Notes under the pieces: model-generated
Databases searched by the model: none
The model's input: only the letters and a program-made list of their open reading frames with translations
What the model was told of the DNA's origin: nothing
Assembly (NCBI GenBank): GCA_020634565.1
Contig: JACKBN010000016.1
Location: 83,409-147,408, forward strand
DNA: 64,000 nt
Reading direction: 5' to 3'
DNA from: Ardenticatenaceae bacterium
GTDB lineage: Bacteria > Chloroflexota > Anaerolineae > Promineifilales > Promineifilaceae
Part shown: piece after piece, positions 25,833 through 33,940 of the stretch
Layout of the letters: each line of letters starts with the position of its first letter
How positions within the stretch are numbered: position 1 is the stretch's first letter
Made by a program: the position numbers and the translations under genes

Positions 25833-26693
25833 CTATCGCACCATTAGCGCTTCGGAATGCAGAGTGGCCTGGGCCGTGCCGTGCAGTTCCGCCAGCAATT
25901 CGTCGATTTCAGCGTGGGTGAAGTTGCAGAACCAGCGGTCGGCGCGGGCTTCGATGGAGGACAACCCTTTGCCCCGCACCGTCTCGGCAATAAGGACGGT
26001 GGGTTTGCCCGGCACGTAAGGCAGCTCCTGCAACGCGTTGTCAAGCGCGCCGAAATCGTGGCCATCCACCGTTTGTACGGCGCAACCAAAGGCGCGGAAT
26101 TTGTCGGTGAGTGGCTCTAGCGGGATAAGTTTTTCCGTCTGGATGTTGGCCTGAAAAGCGTTGCGATCGACGATGATGAGCAGGTTGTCCAGCCGATATG
26201 CCTGAGCCACCAGCAGCGCTTCCCAGTTGGAGCCTTCATTCAGCTCGCCGTCGCCAGTGATGACGACGACGCGGTTGTTTTGTTGCCGCAGCTTGCAATC
26301 GTAGGCGACGCCAGCGGCTACGGGCAGCAAATGCCCCAACGAGCCAGAATGGTATTCGATGCCAGGCACGGCCCAATTGGGATGCCAATAAATCGAATCG
26401 TGGCTTTTGAGATGGTTTTGCAGCCGCGCTTCGGGCAGCCAGCCCATCTCGACAAAGGTGCCATACAAGGCCGGAACATCGTGCCCTTTGGAGAGGAAAA
26501 GGTAGTCGCGCTGGGGATCATGGAGCGTTTCGAGCGAAATGTTGAGAAAGTGGCTGTACAGGTAAACGACCAAATCGGTACAGGATAGCGATGCACCCAA
26601 AAAGCAGCCGCCGTCGGTGGCCAACTTGATGATGCGTTCCCGTACGCGCAGGGCGCTTTCTTCTAATTGCGCCAGTTGGGATTGGGTTAGCAT
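25833..26693 (-). CDS. Transketolase, N-terminal subunit
   Basis: A 286-aa thiamine-diphosphate-binding half of transketolase. The diphosphate/Mg motif is GDGELNEGSNWEALL with the distal Asn in VDRNAFQ, and FLSKGHDVPALYGTF gives the conserved His. The start at 26693 (MLTQSQLAQ) is chosen over an upstream ATG at 26765, because the upstream reading would overlap the 66-aa gene and GGAG lies 8 nt before 26693. It overlaps the 66-aa gene stop by 7 bp. It works together with the C-subunit at 24803. Confidence 0.92.
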   Translation of the reverse strand: MLTQSQLAQLEESALRVRERIIKLATDGGCFLGASLSCTDLVVYLYSHFLNISLETLHDPQRDYLFLSKGHDVPALYGTFVEMGWLPEARLQNHLKSHDSIYWHPNWAVPGIEYHSGSLGHLLPVAAGVAYDCKLRQQNNRVVVITGDGELNEGSNWEALLVAQAYRLDNLLIIVDRNAFQANIQTEKLIPLEPLTDKFRAFGCAVQTVDGHDFGALDNALQELPYVPGKPTVLIAETVRGKGLSSIEARADRWFCNFTHAEIDELLAELHGTAQATLHSEALMVR

Positions 26694-26887
26694 GGTTGAG
26701 GCTCCAAAACAGGCTCTGGGGTAAGCTGGGGAACGGCCGTAATCACCGCTGGTTCTTCCTCCCACTCCACCTTATCAGCCATATCGCGCCAGCCGCGTCG
26801 GGCCAAAACCAGCGCCTCCGCCTCGGATTGGGCTTCAACGGCCACGGTCACAAAACGTCGATCGGTAAACTCCACCTGAAATTTCAT
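26687..26887 (-). CDS. Small hypothetical protein, translationally coupled
   Basis: A 66-aa product: MKFQVEFTDRRFVTVAVEAQ, then SEAEALVLARRG, and an acidic Pro/Glu-rich tail ending EPQPC. Its start overlaps the cytidylyltransferase stop by 4 bp (TTATGA) and its end overlaps the transketolase N-subunit start by 7 bp, so it is almost surely translated. The N-terminal beta-beta-alpha-like segment (FTVAVEAQSEAEAL pattern) recalls small regulatory or subunit domains. I do not recognise a family. Confidence 0.7.
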   Translation of the reverse strand: MKFQVEFTDRRFVTVAVEAQSEAEALVLARRGWRDMADKVEWEEEPAVITAVPQLTPEPVLEPQPC

Positions 26888-27753
26888 AAGGCTACGCTTC
26901 CTCCTTGTCGGATAAGTGGGGCCGAAGGTACGGCCGTTTTGGCCACCGGTTCTTCACGCGTCATGGCCGCGTTAACGGTTTTTAGCTCGCTTAAATGGTG
27001 CCGATACCAGTTCACCCCAGCTAGGTGTTGGTTAATCGCAGCCAGCTTTGGTTGGCAAGTAAGCAGTTGCAAAATATCGGTTAGACCAAACTGCGGATTT
27101 TGCGGATAAAGCGCCGCAAACACGTTATGGATAAAGCAGTAGTCTGCCTCGTAGTCAATCGTCCAGCGGTGGCTCATTGAATAATCGAGGCCGGTTTCCC
27201 AGGTGACGTTGCCCAGGCGAAAGCGGGCCGGATTTTCCCAGAAGAAGGGGGTGGTGTGTTCCCGTTCAAACGGCCGTTCCGCTTCAATCCAGGCGGTTTC
27301 CAGAGCAGGCATGGCCATCACCTCCACGTCGTTGCCGTCTGGGTAGGTGGCGGGATGCATGTTGCTCAGGTAATCGTACGGCGCGGGCGCATCCAGAAAG
27401 GCGGTGATTACTCGATCAATCAGGCGCGGATCGATGAGCGGGCAGTCGGACGGAATTTTGACGACGATATCGGCATCGAACTGCCAACCGGCCCGGTAAT
27501 GGCGGTCCAATAGGTCGGTGGGATGGCCACGAAAGCAGAAGTAGCCCTCTTCATGGCACAGCGCTTCGATGGGATCATCTTCAGCAGCGGTGGTGGTGGC
27601 AACAACGACGGTGCCAACCAGCGTGGCCATTTTGACGCGCTCCACCAGACGGGCCAGCAGCGGTTTGTGACACAACGGCCGTAACACTTTGCCGGGTAAT
27701 CGCGTGGATCCCAAGCGCGCCTGAACCACCGTAACCACTCGGGGTGACATCAT
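26884..27753 (-). CDS. SpsF/NeuA-like cytidylyltransferase
   Basis: A 289-aa nucleotidyltransferase. The N-terminal signature VVTVVQARLGSTRLPGKVL is the NTP-binding loop of the SpsF/NeuA/KdsB group, and the metal-binding region reads IVKIPSDCPLIDPRLID. LGNVTWETGLDYSMSHRWTID is the later sugar-binding part seen in SpsF-type proteins. It probably activates the acidic sugar as a CMP derivative. The start ATG at 27753 overlaps the upstream stop by 4 bp; the longer frame to 27855 lies inside the upstream gene and was rejected. The last 8 residues overlap the next gene start. Confidence 0.85.
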   Translation of the reverse strand: MMSPRVVTVVQARLGSTRLPGKVLRPLCHKPLLARLVERVKMATLVGTVVVATTTAAEDDPIEALCHEEGYFCFRGHPTDLLDRHYRAGWQFDADIVVKIPSDCPLIDPRLIDRVITAFLDAPAPYDYLSNMHPATYPDGNDVEVMAMPALETAWIEAERPFEREHTTPFFWENPARFRLGNVTWETGLDYSMSHRWTIDYEADYCFIHNVFAALYPQNPQFGLTDILQLLTCQPKLAAINQHLAGVNWYRHHLSELKTVNAAMTREEPVAKTAVPSAPLIRQGGSVAL

Positions 27754-28793
27754 GCTGAATGCTCCGTACGCAGCCCCACCGGCAGCCGATTGCGGCTGGC
27801 TTGCGTGAGATGTTTGGGGGAAACGGCCGTTTCCGCTTCCAAAATATGTTGGCAAACCTGGGCAATGTTTTGGCCCGATTGGCCGCCGTTTTGCAGCGGG
27901 GCCAGCTGCTTGAGCTGGGCCACATCAAAATAGCTGTGCACCTCTTTGCCCAACACAATGCCGGTGTACACCACCGTGGAATATTGGGTGATGAGTACGT
28001 CGCAGTTGGCAATCATCGGCTCGATGGCACCCTCGGTGAAAATGAGGGCGCGCGGGGCCATTTGGCGGATTTCGCGCACGGCCCGGTCCATTTTTTCGTT
28101 GGGATGCAGCTTGAAGATGAGCGGACGGCCGTTGGCAATGTCTAAAACGTGTTGGATAAACTTTTTGCGGTTGTCGAACTTAAACGTTTCGCGCGCGTCG
28201 GAGGTCGCCGCCAGCACGTAATGACGATAAGGAAAATCTCCCGTCGCGGCCGCGATCAAATTATCATAGTTGGGAATACCCGTCACCAAAATTTTGCCAG
28301 GATCGATACCCTTATCCACAAAAAACTGTTTGTAGCCCTGTGAAGCCACGCAAAAGTAGCGGTACGCCTGCGACAGCCCATTCGTGCTGGTAGAGGCCAG
28401 ATAGCGAGGCAAACCCAGCCGCCGCACCAGGTGGTACATCAAATTTTCGGGGTCGGTCATGCCCTCTTGAATGAGCACAATCGGTTTGCGCCGGATGTTT
28501 TGCTGGATGATGAGGTCGGTGCCGGTGACCACCAAATCATACGCTTGCTGCTGGCCGCCAAAATCGAGGGTCAGGTTGTTGTCTGCCAAATATTGCTCAC
28601 TCTGCTGCCGCCCGACGCCGCCCAACACGGTGAAGTTGAGCCAATTGCGCTCAGCCAGCCAGCGCAGCAGCCCGGCATCTGCGTACAGCGGCGTAAAGGC
28701 ACAGTCGTACTCGTCCATTAAGTGACGGGCAACAGCATGAGCCATTTTTGTTTGATTGAGTGAACCACCGATGAAAAGAATTTTTTTGCGCAT
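27750..28793 (-). CDS. GT-B-fold protein (CDP-glycerol transferase/epimerase-like)
   Basis: A 347-aa cytoplasmic protein starting with MRKKILFIGGSLNQTKMAHA, the first Rossmann strand of GT-B proteins. The second half carries FKLHPNE and a nucleotide-binding-like TQYSTVVYTGIVLGKEVHSY, typical of capsule/teichoic-acid glycerophosphotransferases and of UDP-GlcNAc 2-epimerase-like proteins (xSxxxxEG/S-T-V-V pattern). It could transfer the activated sugar, or act as a hydrolysing epimerase (NeuC-like role); sequence alone does not decide. The RBS is weak and a repeat-filled spacer lies upstream. Confidence 0.65.
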   Translation of the reverse strand: MRKKILFIGGSLNQTKMAHAVARHLMDEYDCAFTPLYADAGLLRWLAERNWLNFTVLGGVGRQQSEQYLADNNLTLDFGGQQQAYDLVVTGTDLIIQQNIRRKPIVLIQEGMTDPENLMYHLVRRLGLPRYLASTSTNGLSQAYRYFCVASQGYKQFFVDKGIDPGKILVTGIPNYDNLIAAATGDFPYRHYVLAATSDARETFKFDNRKKFIQHVLDIANGRPLIFKLHPNEKMDRAVREIRQMAPRALIFTEGAIEPMIANCDVLITQYSTVVYTGIVLGKEVHSYFDVAQLKQLAPLQNGGQSGQNIAQVCQHILEAETAVSPKHLTQASRNRLPVGLRTEHSA

Positions 28794-28796
28794 AAA

Positions 28797-28880
28797 GTTG
28801 GTAATTGGTTATTGGTAATTAGTGATTGGGGCAAGTCATTAAATTACCCAATGACTAATTACTCAATTACGTAATAACAG
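28797..28880. repeat. Repeat of TTGGTAATTAG / CTAATTACTCAATTAC words
   Basis: GGTAATTGGTTATTGGTAAT and AGTGATTGGG, then TAAATTACCCAATGACTAAT and TACTCAATTACG: an imperfect inverted repeat in the spacer before the GT-B-like gene. It reaches into the last codons of the glycosyltransferase at 28867 (tail ...HQSVIT). A related family occurs at 41832 and 55061. Confidence 0.55.
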
Positions 28881-30036
28881 ATTGGTGTTTGTAATTTTTC
28901 TGCTTGGGGGTGCGATACGGCCGTTTCCGCACCATCACCTCAGCGTAGTTTTCCAGCAAGCCATCCAGCACCGTGGCCCAATCACGCTGCTCGGCATCCT
29001 GGCGGGCACGGTGAGCGAGTTGGTTCCGTAGCGCATTGTCTTGCAGCAGCAGCCCCACTTTCTCAGCCAAATCGGTTGGGCTGTTTGGCTGGAAAAGCAG
29101 GCCATTGCGGTTGTGATGGATGATGTCCAGCGGGCCGCCAGATGCGGCAGCCACGACCGCCAGACCAGAAGCCATCGCCTCTAACACCACGTTGCCCAAT
29201 GTTTCGTTAGCCGAGGGAAAGGCGAAAATATCAGCGGCGGCGTAGGCCTGGGCCAAATCGTGGCCACGCAGATAGCCAGTGAAGACGGTGTTGGTACCCG
29301 CAAACAGCGTTTCCAGCTCAGCGCGAGCCGGGCCATCGCCCACAATCGCTAATCGTGCTTCAGGGAACTGGTCGAGCAACGGCCGTATCCAATCCACTCG
29401 CTTTTCGGCTGAGAGTCGGCCTACATAAAGAAGGAGAGGGGCTTGAGAACGGCCGTTTGTCAAATACTCTCGCCACTCATCCGAACGCCACTTTGGCTGA
29501 AACTGCTGTGTGTCTACGCCGCGCGTCCAGACGCTAACCTTGGGAAAATGATGCTCACGGAGCTGCCGCAGCGTGGCGTAAGACGGGCACAAATTCAAAT
29601 CCGCCTGCTGGTGGATGGTGCGAAAGGTGGCCCAAATCGGCCCTTGCAGCCAGCCCAGCCCCCACTGCGCCGCAAAGCCCGGCACGTCGGTGTGGTACGA
29701 GGCCACCACTGGAATGTCCAACCGCCGCGCGTGCCACATGCCCGTCACACCCAGAGCCACCGGCTGCACCACATGCACCACATCCGGCTGAAACTGCTCC
29801 AACTGTCGCCGAATGTGTGCGGTTGGCGGCACCAGCTTCAGCTCCGGGTAAAGCGGAAACGGCAGGCCATCGTAGGTGTGGATGGGCGTGTTGTGGTAAC
29901 GGGCTGGTGCGCCCGTCGGGGCAAAGAGCACGCTTTCGTGGCCGCGCTTTTCCAAATGCTGTAGCAGATGGCACAGCGTGTTGACGATGCCATCGACCTT
30001 GGGCAAAAACGTTTCGCTAAACAGCGCAATGCGCAT
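28867..30036 (-). CDS. Glycosyltransferase family 4 (GT1-type)
   Basis: A 389-aa GT-B enzyme. The N-terminal signature MRIALFSETFLPKVDGIVN and the motif VVHVVQPVALG belong to the MgtA/PimB/SQD2-like branch that uses GDP-mannose or UDP sugars on lipid acceptors. The C-terminal donor site has YVGRLSAEKRVDW and the EX7E motif in FAFPSANETLGNVVLEAM. GGAG lies about 8 nt before the ATG at 30036; the frame stays open upstream into the PAP2 gene but that is not coding here. The PAP2 gene ends 3 bp upstream. It likely glycosylates a membrane lipid. Confidence 0.9.
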   Translation of the reverse strand: MRIALFSETFLPKVDGIVNTLCHLLQHLEKRGHESVLFAPTGAPARYHNTPIHTYDGLPFPLYPELKLVPPTAHIRRQLEQFQPDVVHVVQPVALGVTGMWHARRLDIPVVASYHTDVPGFAAQWGLGWLQGPIWATFRTIHQQADLNLCPSYATLRQLREHHFPKVSVWTRGVDTQQFQPKWRSDEWREYLTNGRSQAPLLLYVGRLSAEKRVDWIRPLLDQFPEARLAIVGDGPARAELETLFAGTNTVFTGYLRGHDLAQAYAAADIFAFPSANETLGNVVLEAMASGLAVVAAASGGPLDIIHHNRNGLLFQPNSPTDLAEKVGLLLQDNALRNQLAHRARQDAEQRDWATVLDGLLENYAEVMVRKRPYRTPKQKNYKHQSVIT

Positions 30037-30038
30037 AA

Positions 30039-30680
30039 CTACACTCCGTAAATTGCCAGGGCGATGGCTAAAAAGAAGCTGCCAATGGCCGCGCCCACAA
30101 TCGTTTGGGCCAGCGTGTGCCGTCGCAAAACCACGCGCGACCAGGCAATGAGCGGCACTGTCAGTATCAGCGCCCAGATGGGACCACCCGCCACAGCACC
30201 ACCTAGCACGGCCAATCCCGCTGCCACCGCGCTGTGAATGCTCACCTTCCAGCGCAGGGTGATGAGGAAATAAGTTACCGATTGGGCCAGATTGGTGGCC
30301 GCCAGCGCCAGCAGCAGCGCCGGAGCCTGCATCTGGCTCAAAACCACCCAACCCACCAGCGCCGAGGCCATGCTGGCAACCATTGGCCAGAAGCGTTCCT
30401 CACGCTTGGTGAGGTTGTAATCGCTCACCTTGCCCTGGCGCAGCAGCCAAAGCACAAAGCCAAAGGGCAGCAGCAAAGCAAGACTGGCATAGAGCAGCAG
30501 CATGGCCCAGATTTCGCCCATGCCCAGAGCAAAACCGACCAGCAAAATACCTGCCAAACCGAGCACGGGTGGGCTACCAATCTGGGTAATCCACCAAGCC
30601 AGGCGCAGCAGCAGCGAATCGGTTTGGGGCAGATGGACTACTTCCGTGGGGTGTGTTTTTATCTGCGGTTGTGCAGTCAT
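30039..30680 (-). CDS. PAP2-family membrane phosphatase-like protein
   Basis: A 213-aa membrane protein with about six hydrophobic segments. The PAP2 motifs are present in reduced form: VSIHSAVAAG (SGH-like motif C2 as IHSA) and SRVVLRRHTLAQTIVGAAIG (SRxxxxxHxxxD-like, with His and a Gln-Thr in place of part of the motif). AGAGGT precedes the ATG. It lies between GT2 and GT4 genes, so it may act on lipid phosphates such as phosphatidate or a polyprenyl-phosphate carrier. Because the motif C1 lysine region is not clear, enzymatic activity is uncertain. Confidence 0.75.
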   Translation of the reverse strand: MTAQPQIKTHPTEVVHLPQTDSLLLRLAWWITQIGSPPVLGLAGILLVGFALGMGEIWAMLLLYASLALLLPFGFVLWLLRQGKVSDYNLTKREERFWPMVASMASALVGWVVLSQMQAPALLLALAATNLAQSVTYFLITLRWKVSIHSAVAAGLAVLGGAVAGGPIWALILTVPLIAWSRVVLRRHTLAQTIVGAAIGSFFLAIALAIYGV

Positions 30681-30690
30681 TGGTTACCTC

Positions 30691-31389
30691 TCATCGGGCG
30701 TTGGCCCAGTAGCCCCAATCGTGCTGACGCCATTTTTGGGGCATGAGTCCGGTAAAAAGCAGCGCACAGCGGATGAGTGAATGGATGGTTTTGCGGAAAC
30801 GGCCGTTCGCCAACCGCCGGTGGTCAAATTCATACACCAGTAAATCGGGGGCAAAGGCGATGTCGTAGCCGTGCCGTTTGATGCGCCACGCAATTTCAGA
30901 ATCTTCATTAACGGATAGATCGAGATCAAAGCCGCCGATCTTGTGGAACACGTCGCGGCGAATTAACAAGTTGGAGCCGGAGGCGGCGGGAACACCTAGC
31001 CGGTGGGCAAGCTGCTGGCCGTGGGAGAAGAGTTGGTAGTAACGGCCGTATTCTCCCCGCGATTGTTTCGGCCCGTAAACTGCATCGTGCTGCAAATAAT
31101 TGGGCAATCTCTCAAAATATTGCGGATGGAAAGCTACATCGGCATCGGTGAAGAGCAGCCATTTCGTTGTTGCCGCTTCTGCGCCAAGCTGCCGGGCCAG
31201 TGTTACGTTGCCAGGACGCGTAATGATGGTTGTGTTGCGGTGACGCAACGAGCGAATGAGCGCAGGCGTTTCGTCCGTGCTGGCATCGACCACCACCAAC
31301 GGCACGGCAGGCGGCAGCGATCCCAGAAAGTCGGGGATATTGGCAGCTTCGTTACGCGTGGGCAGCACAATGGTGATCGTTTCTAACAT
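30691..31389 (-). CDS. Glycosyltransferase family 2
   Basis: A 232-aa GT-A enzyme. ITIVLPTRNEAANIPDFLGS is the N-terminal Rossmann start, LLFTDADVAFHP gives the DxD metal site, and GGFDLDLSVNEDSEIAWR carries the catalytic Asp/Glu (ED) region. A C-terminal hydrophobic-basic segment may touch the membrane. It is the first gene of the 13-gene minus operon, reading from a 262-bp spacer shared with the PhyH gene. Acceptor and donor unknown. Confidence 0.88.
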   Translation of the reverse strand: MLETITIVLPTRNEAANIPDFLGSLPPAVPLVVVDASTDETPALIRSLRHRNTTIITRPGNVTLARQLGAEAATTKWLLFTDADVAFHPQYFERLPNYLQHDAVYGPKQSRGEYGRYYQLFSHGQQLAHRLGVPAASGSNLLIRRDVFHKIGGFDLDLSVNEDSEIAWRIKRHGYDIAFAPDLLVYEFDHRRLANGRFRKTIHSLIRCALLFTGLMPQKWRQHDWGYWANAR

Positions 31390-31407
31390 GTGTCCACTGT
31401 AGCCCGC

Positions 31408-31520
31408 CCAGGTTAATAACCTTTCAAGGCTGCGTTAATAGGCAGATAACCTTTGGTTAACTGTGATGTACAAAAGGTTAAGGATTGGTTAAGTGGGCAG
31501 AATCTTAAAGCAATGTTTAC
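31408..31520. promoter_or_regulatory. Divergent control region with repeated GTTAA/ATAACCTTT words
   Basis: The spacer between the GT2 and PhyH genes has ATAACCTTT twice (31416-31424 and 31447-31455), GGTTAA repeated in both orientations (AAAAGGTTAAGG, GATTGGTTAAG) and AACCTTTGGTT as a small palindrome. The spacing of these units suggests operators for a regulator, and both flanking genes start from here. No gene fits in the 262 bp. Confidence 0.4.
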
Positions 31521-31651
31521 CAGCTCTTAACAACGTGTTACCCCGGCAGGCTTACGATAGGAGGTAACGATTTTCACCCGAAGCATGTGGAGCGTGCTGA
31601 GGTTTCTCAAAACCCATTTGTAAGCTATTTCTTTTCAATTGGAGGGAACAA

Positions 31652-32557
31652 GTGAATACGGCAGAGTTAAAACAGGATTTGCAGGAAAAAGGGTTTGTGG
31701 TGTTTAAGGGGCTACTAAACCCGGAAGAAGTGCAGCATTATAAGATAGCTATGGAAGCGCTGTCGGGCATTCAAGGCAGCCAGATGCGCAAAGCACACAA
31801 GCTGGGGCAGCGCGGGCTAGACAGCTCCTGGTCGGAGCCAGACGGGGTGACCAAGCACGCTGATTTTTGGCCGTTGATTACGCACGAGGGGGTGGGAACG
31901 GCCGTACGCCATCTCATCGGCGACAATATCCGCTTTTTGCAGCATACCGATTTGCACGTTGGTTTCTCCGCCATCTCCTGGCACCGCGACAACGTGAACC
32001 GCACTTTTGGCGCTGGCCCCGACTGGCAAGAGGCAGAAGAGCCATACCAAATTTTACGTGTGGGCATTTACCTGCAAAGCTACGCCGAAAGTGGCTTCCG
32101 CCTCGGCTTCATCCCCGGCAGCCACAAGCCGGAGTTCCCCGTCAGCCCGGCGCGCAAATTGCAAGAGCGCAAGCTGCAAGCAATTGGCGCGATGAGCTAT
32201 CTATTCGTTAAACTCCAGGAATGGGCCTCTAATGCGGAATGGATTGCCACGGAACCGGGCGATGCCATCATCTTCGATCCGCGCATTTTGCATTCCGGCA
32301 GCTACATCACCGGTCCCAAATATTCCATGTTCCTTGCCTTTGGCCGCGAGAATACCCACTTTTACAACCACCTCAACTATTACCGCCGCGTTCGCCCCGA
32401 ACTAAACTATGGCGACATGGCCCCGCAACTTGTACAATTATTGCAATCCCACAACCTGCTCCCCGAATCAGCACCCATCTACAACCAAATTCAGGATGCC
32501 TGGACACCGCCCGCGCTGATGCGCCGGGTTGTGGAAACTGGCCTAAAGCGTGGCTAA
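31652..32557 (+). CDS. Phytanoyl-CoA dioxygenase (PhyH) family protein
   Basis: A 301-aa Fe(II)/2-oxoglutarate-dependent oxygenase-like protein. The metal triad is likely His111 and Asp113 in SWHRDNVNRT plus His214 in PRILHSGSYI; IPGSHKPEFP is the typical PhyH strand and FLAFGRENTHF follows. A GTG start is used, with GGAGGG 6 nt upstream. It is the first of two + genes, followed 3 bp later by an MGDG-synthase-like glycosyltransferase, so it may hydroxylate a lipid or acyl chain. Alternatives are hydroxylation of a secondary metabolite. Confidence 0.88.
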   Translation: MNTAELKQDLQEKGFVVFKGLLNPEEVQHYKIAMEALSGIQGSQMRKAHKLGQRGLDSSWSEPDGVTKHADFWPLITHEGVGTAVRHLIGDNIRFLQHTDLHVGFSAISWHRDNVNRTFGAGPDWQEAEEPYQILRVGIYLQSYAESGFRLGFIPGSHKPEFPVSPARKLQERKLQAIGAMSYLFVKLQEWASNAEWIATEPGDAIIFDPRILHSGSYITGPKYSMFLAFGRENTHFYNHLNYYRRVRPELNYGDMAPQLVQLLQSHNLLPESAPIYNQIQDAWTPPALMRRVVETGLKRG

Positions 32558-32560
32558 CCC

Positions 32561-33748
32561 ATGAAATCTCGCAAACGCATTCTCATTTTAAGTTCCGATG
32601 CGGGCTTTGGGCACCGCAGCTCATCGCTGGCTATTGCGGCTGCACTAGAGGAAAAGTATGGCGCTCAATGCCAGGTCGAAGTGGTCAATCCGCTAAACGA
32701 GCGGCGGGTACCGGCCCTGCTGCGGCGCAGCCAGCAAGATTACGACCGAATCGTGCGCACCCGGCCAGAAATATACCGACTGGGTTACCAACTAAACGAT
32801 CATGCTGTCACCTCCACGTTGCTTTCTGGTTCGCTAACGGTGCTGCTTTACGAGGGAATGCGTCTTGTTTTGCGCAAATTTCAACCTGATGTCGTGGTCG
32901 TGACTTTTCCTCTCTATCATTCGGCGCTGCATGCTTGCTACACCCTAACCAATCGGCACATTCCCACCATCACCGTGGTAACCGATCTGGCAGAAGTGCA
33001 TCGGCTGTGGTTCCATCGCGTGGCAGATGTCTGTGCGGTGGCCACAGAACGGGTGGCGGCGGTGGCCCAGCAGCGTCGGATGAAGCCGAACCGGGTGCAA
33101 ATCACGGGGCTGCCGGTTCATCCGGCGTTTGCCCAAAAACCAGCAGACAAGCCTGCCTTGCGCCAGCAGTTGGGCTGGGAACCAGACAGAACCACCATTT
33201 TGGCAGTGGGCAGTAAGCGGGTGGGCAAGTTGGCCGAATTTATACGGCCGTTAAACACCCCTCAACTTCCCATCCAACTCGCCATCGTCACGGGCGGAGA
33301 TGATGCTACTTACCAGGAATTGCAACAAATGACCTGGCACGTGCCTGCTCAAATTTATAACTTTGTGGGAAACATGCCGCAGTTGATGCAGGCGTCGGAC
33401 CTGCTCGTGGGCAAAGCGGGGGGACTCATCATTACGGAGGGATTGGCTTGCGGGCTGCCGCAAATCCTTATTGAGGCGATTCCCGGCCAGGAGACGGGCA
33501 ATCTGGATTATGTGGTGGCCAACGGCGCAGCAACCTTTGCCCCGAAGCCGGAAACACTGCAAGAAACAGTGACACAATGGCTGGCCGAAGACGGCCGTTT
33601 ACTACAGGAACATGCACAAAACGCGGTACGGTTGGGACGGCCGTTGGCCGCTTATAACGTCGCCTCACTCGCGTGGGAAGCCGCCCAGTACACTCCCTAT
33701 CCTATCCTGAAGGCTAGAAAACGTTTCAACATACGTCTGAATTTCTAA
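32561..33748 (+). CDS. MGDG-synthase-like glycosyltransferase (GT28)
   Basis: A 395-aa GT-B enzyme. RILILSSDAGFGHRSSSLA is the N-terminal glycine/His loop of monogalactosyldiacylglycerol synthase and processive diacylglycerol glucosyltransferases; VVVVTFPLYHSALH, ITVVTDLAEVHRLWFH, TGLPVHPAF and the C-terminal GKAGGLIITEGLACGLP (sugar-nucleotide-binding) follow in order. It should add hexose to diacylglycerol at the membrane. It starts 3 bp after the PhyH stop and ends just before the decayed IS region. The last codons lie close to the direct repeat. Confidence 0.88.
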   Translation: MKSRKRILILSSDAGFGHRSSSLAIAAALEEKYGAQCQVEVVNPLNERRVPALLRRSQQDYDRIVRTRPEIYRLGYQLNDHAVTSTLLSGSLTVLLYEGMRLVLRKFQPDVVVVTFPLYHSALHACYTLTNRHIPTITVVTDLAEVHRLWFHRVADVCAVATERVAAVAQQRRMKPNRVQITGLPVHPAFAQKPADKPALRQQLGWEPDRTTILAVGSKRVGKLAEFIRPLNTPQLPIQLAIVTGGDDATYQELQQMTWHVPAQIYNFVGNMPQLMQASDLLVGKAGGLIITEGLACGLPQILIEAIPGQETGNLDYVVANGAATFAPKPETLQETVTQWLAEDGRLLQEHAQNAVRLGRPLAAYNVASLAWEAAQYTPYPILKARKRFNIRLNF

Positions 33749-33768
33749 GTAATTTTCCGACCGAGAAA

Positions 33769-33917
33769 ACCCATCATCCGAAATGAATCGAAAACAATAG
33801 AGTCTGGCAAAATGCCAGACTCTATTTCATTTACCGCCTGAACCAAGAGCAACTGTTTCTGTGGAGCGGGCTGTGATTATCTGGCCAATTCACCACCATT
33901 TTTTTGTTTTAAACAAC
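33769..33917. repeat. Direct repeat copy A with hairpin
   Basis: About 115 bp nearly identical to 34699-34816, with weaker similarity on to 33917. It contains a perfect 14-bp stem AATAGAGTCTGGCA-AAA-TGCCAGACTCTATT (33796-33826) followed by TCATTT, a possible terminator for the glycosyltransferase gene. Both copies are in the same orientation. Confidence 0.85.
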
Positions 33918-33940
33918 GATTTAATTGTGTAAAAACTCAA

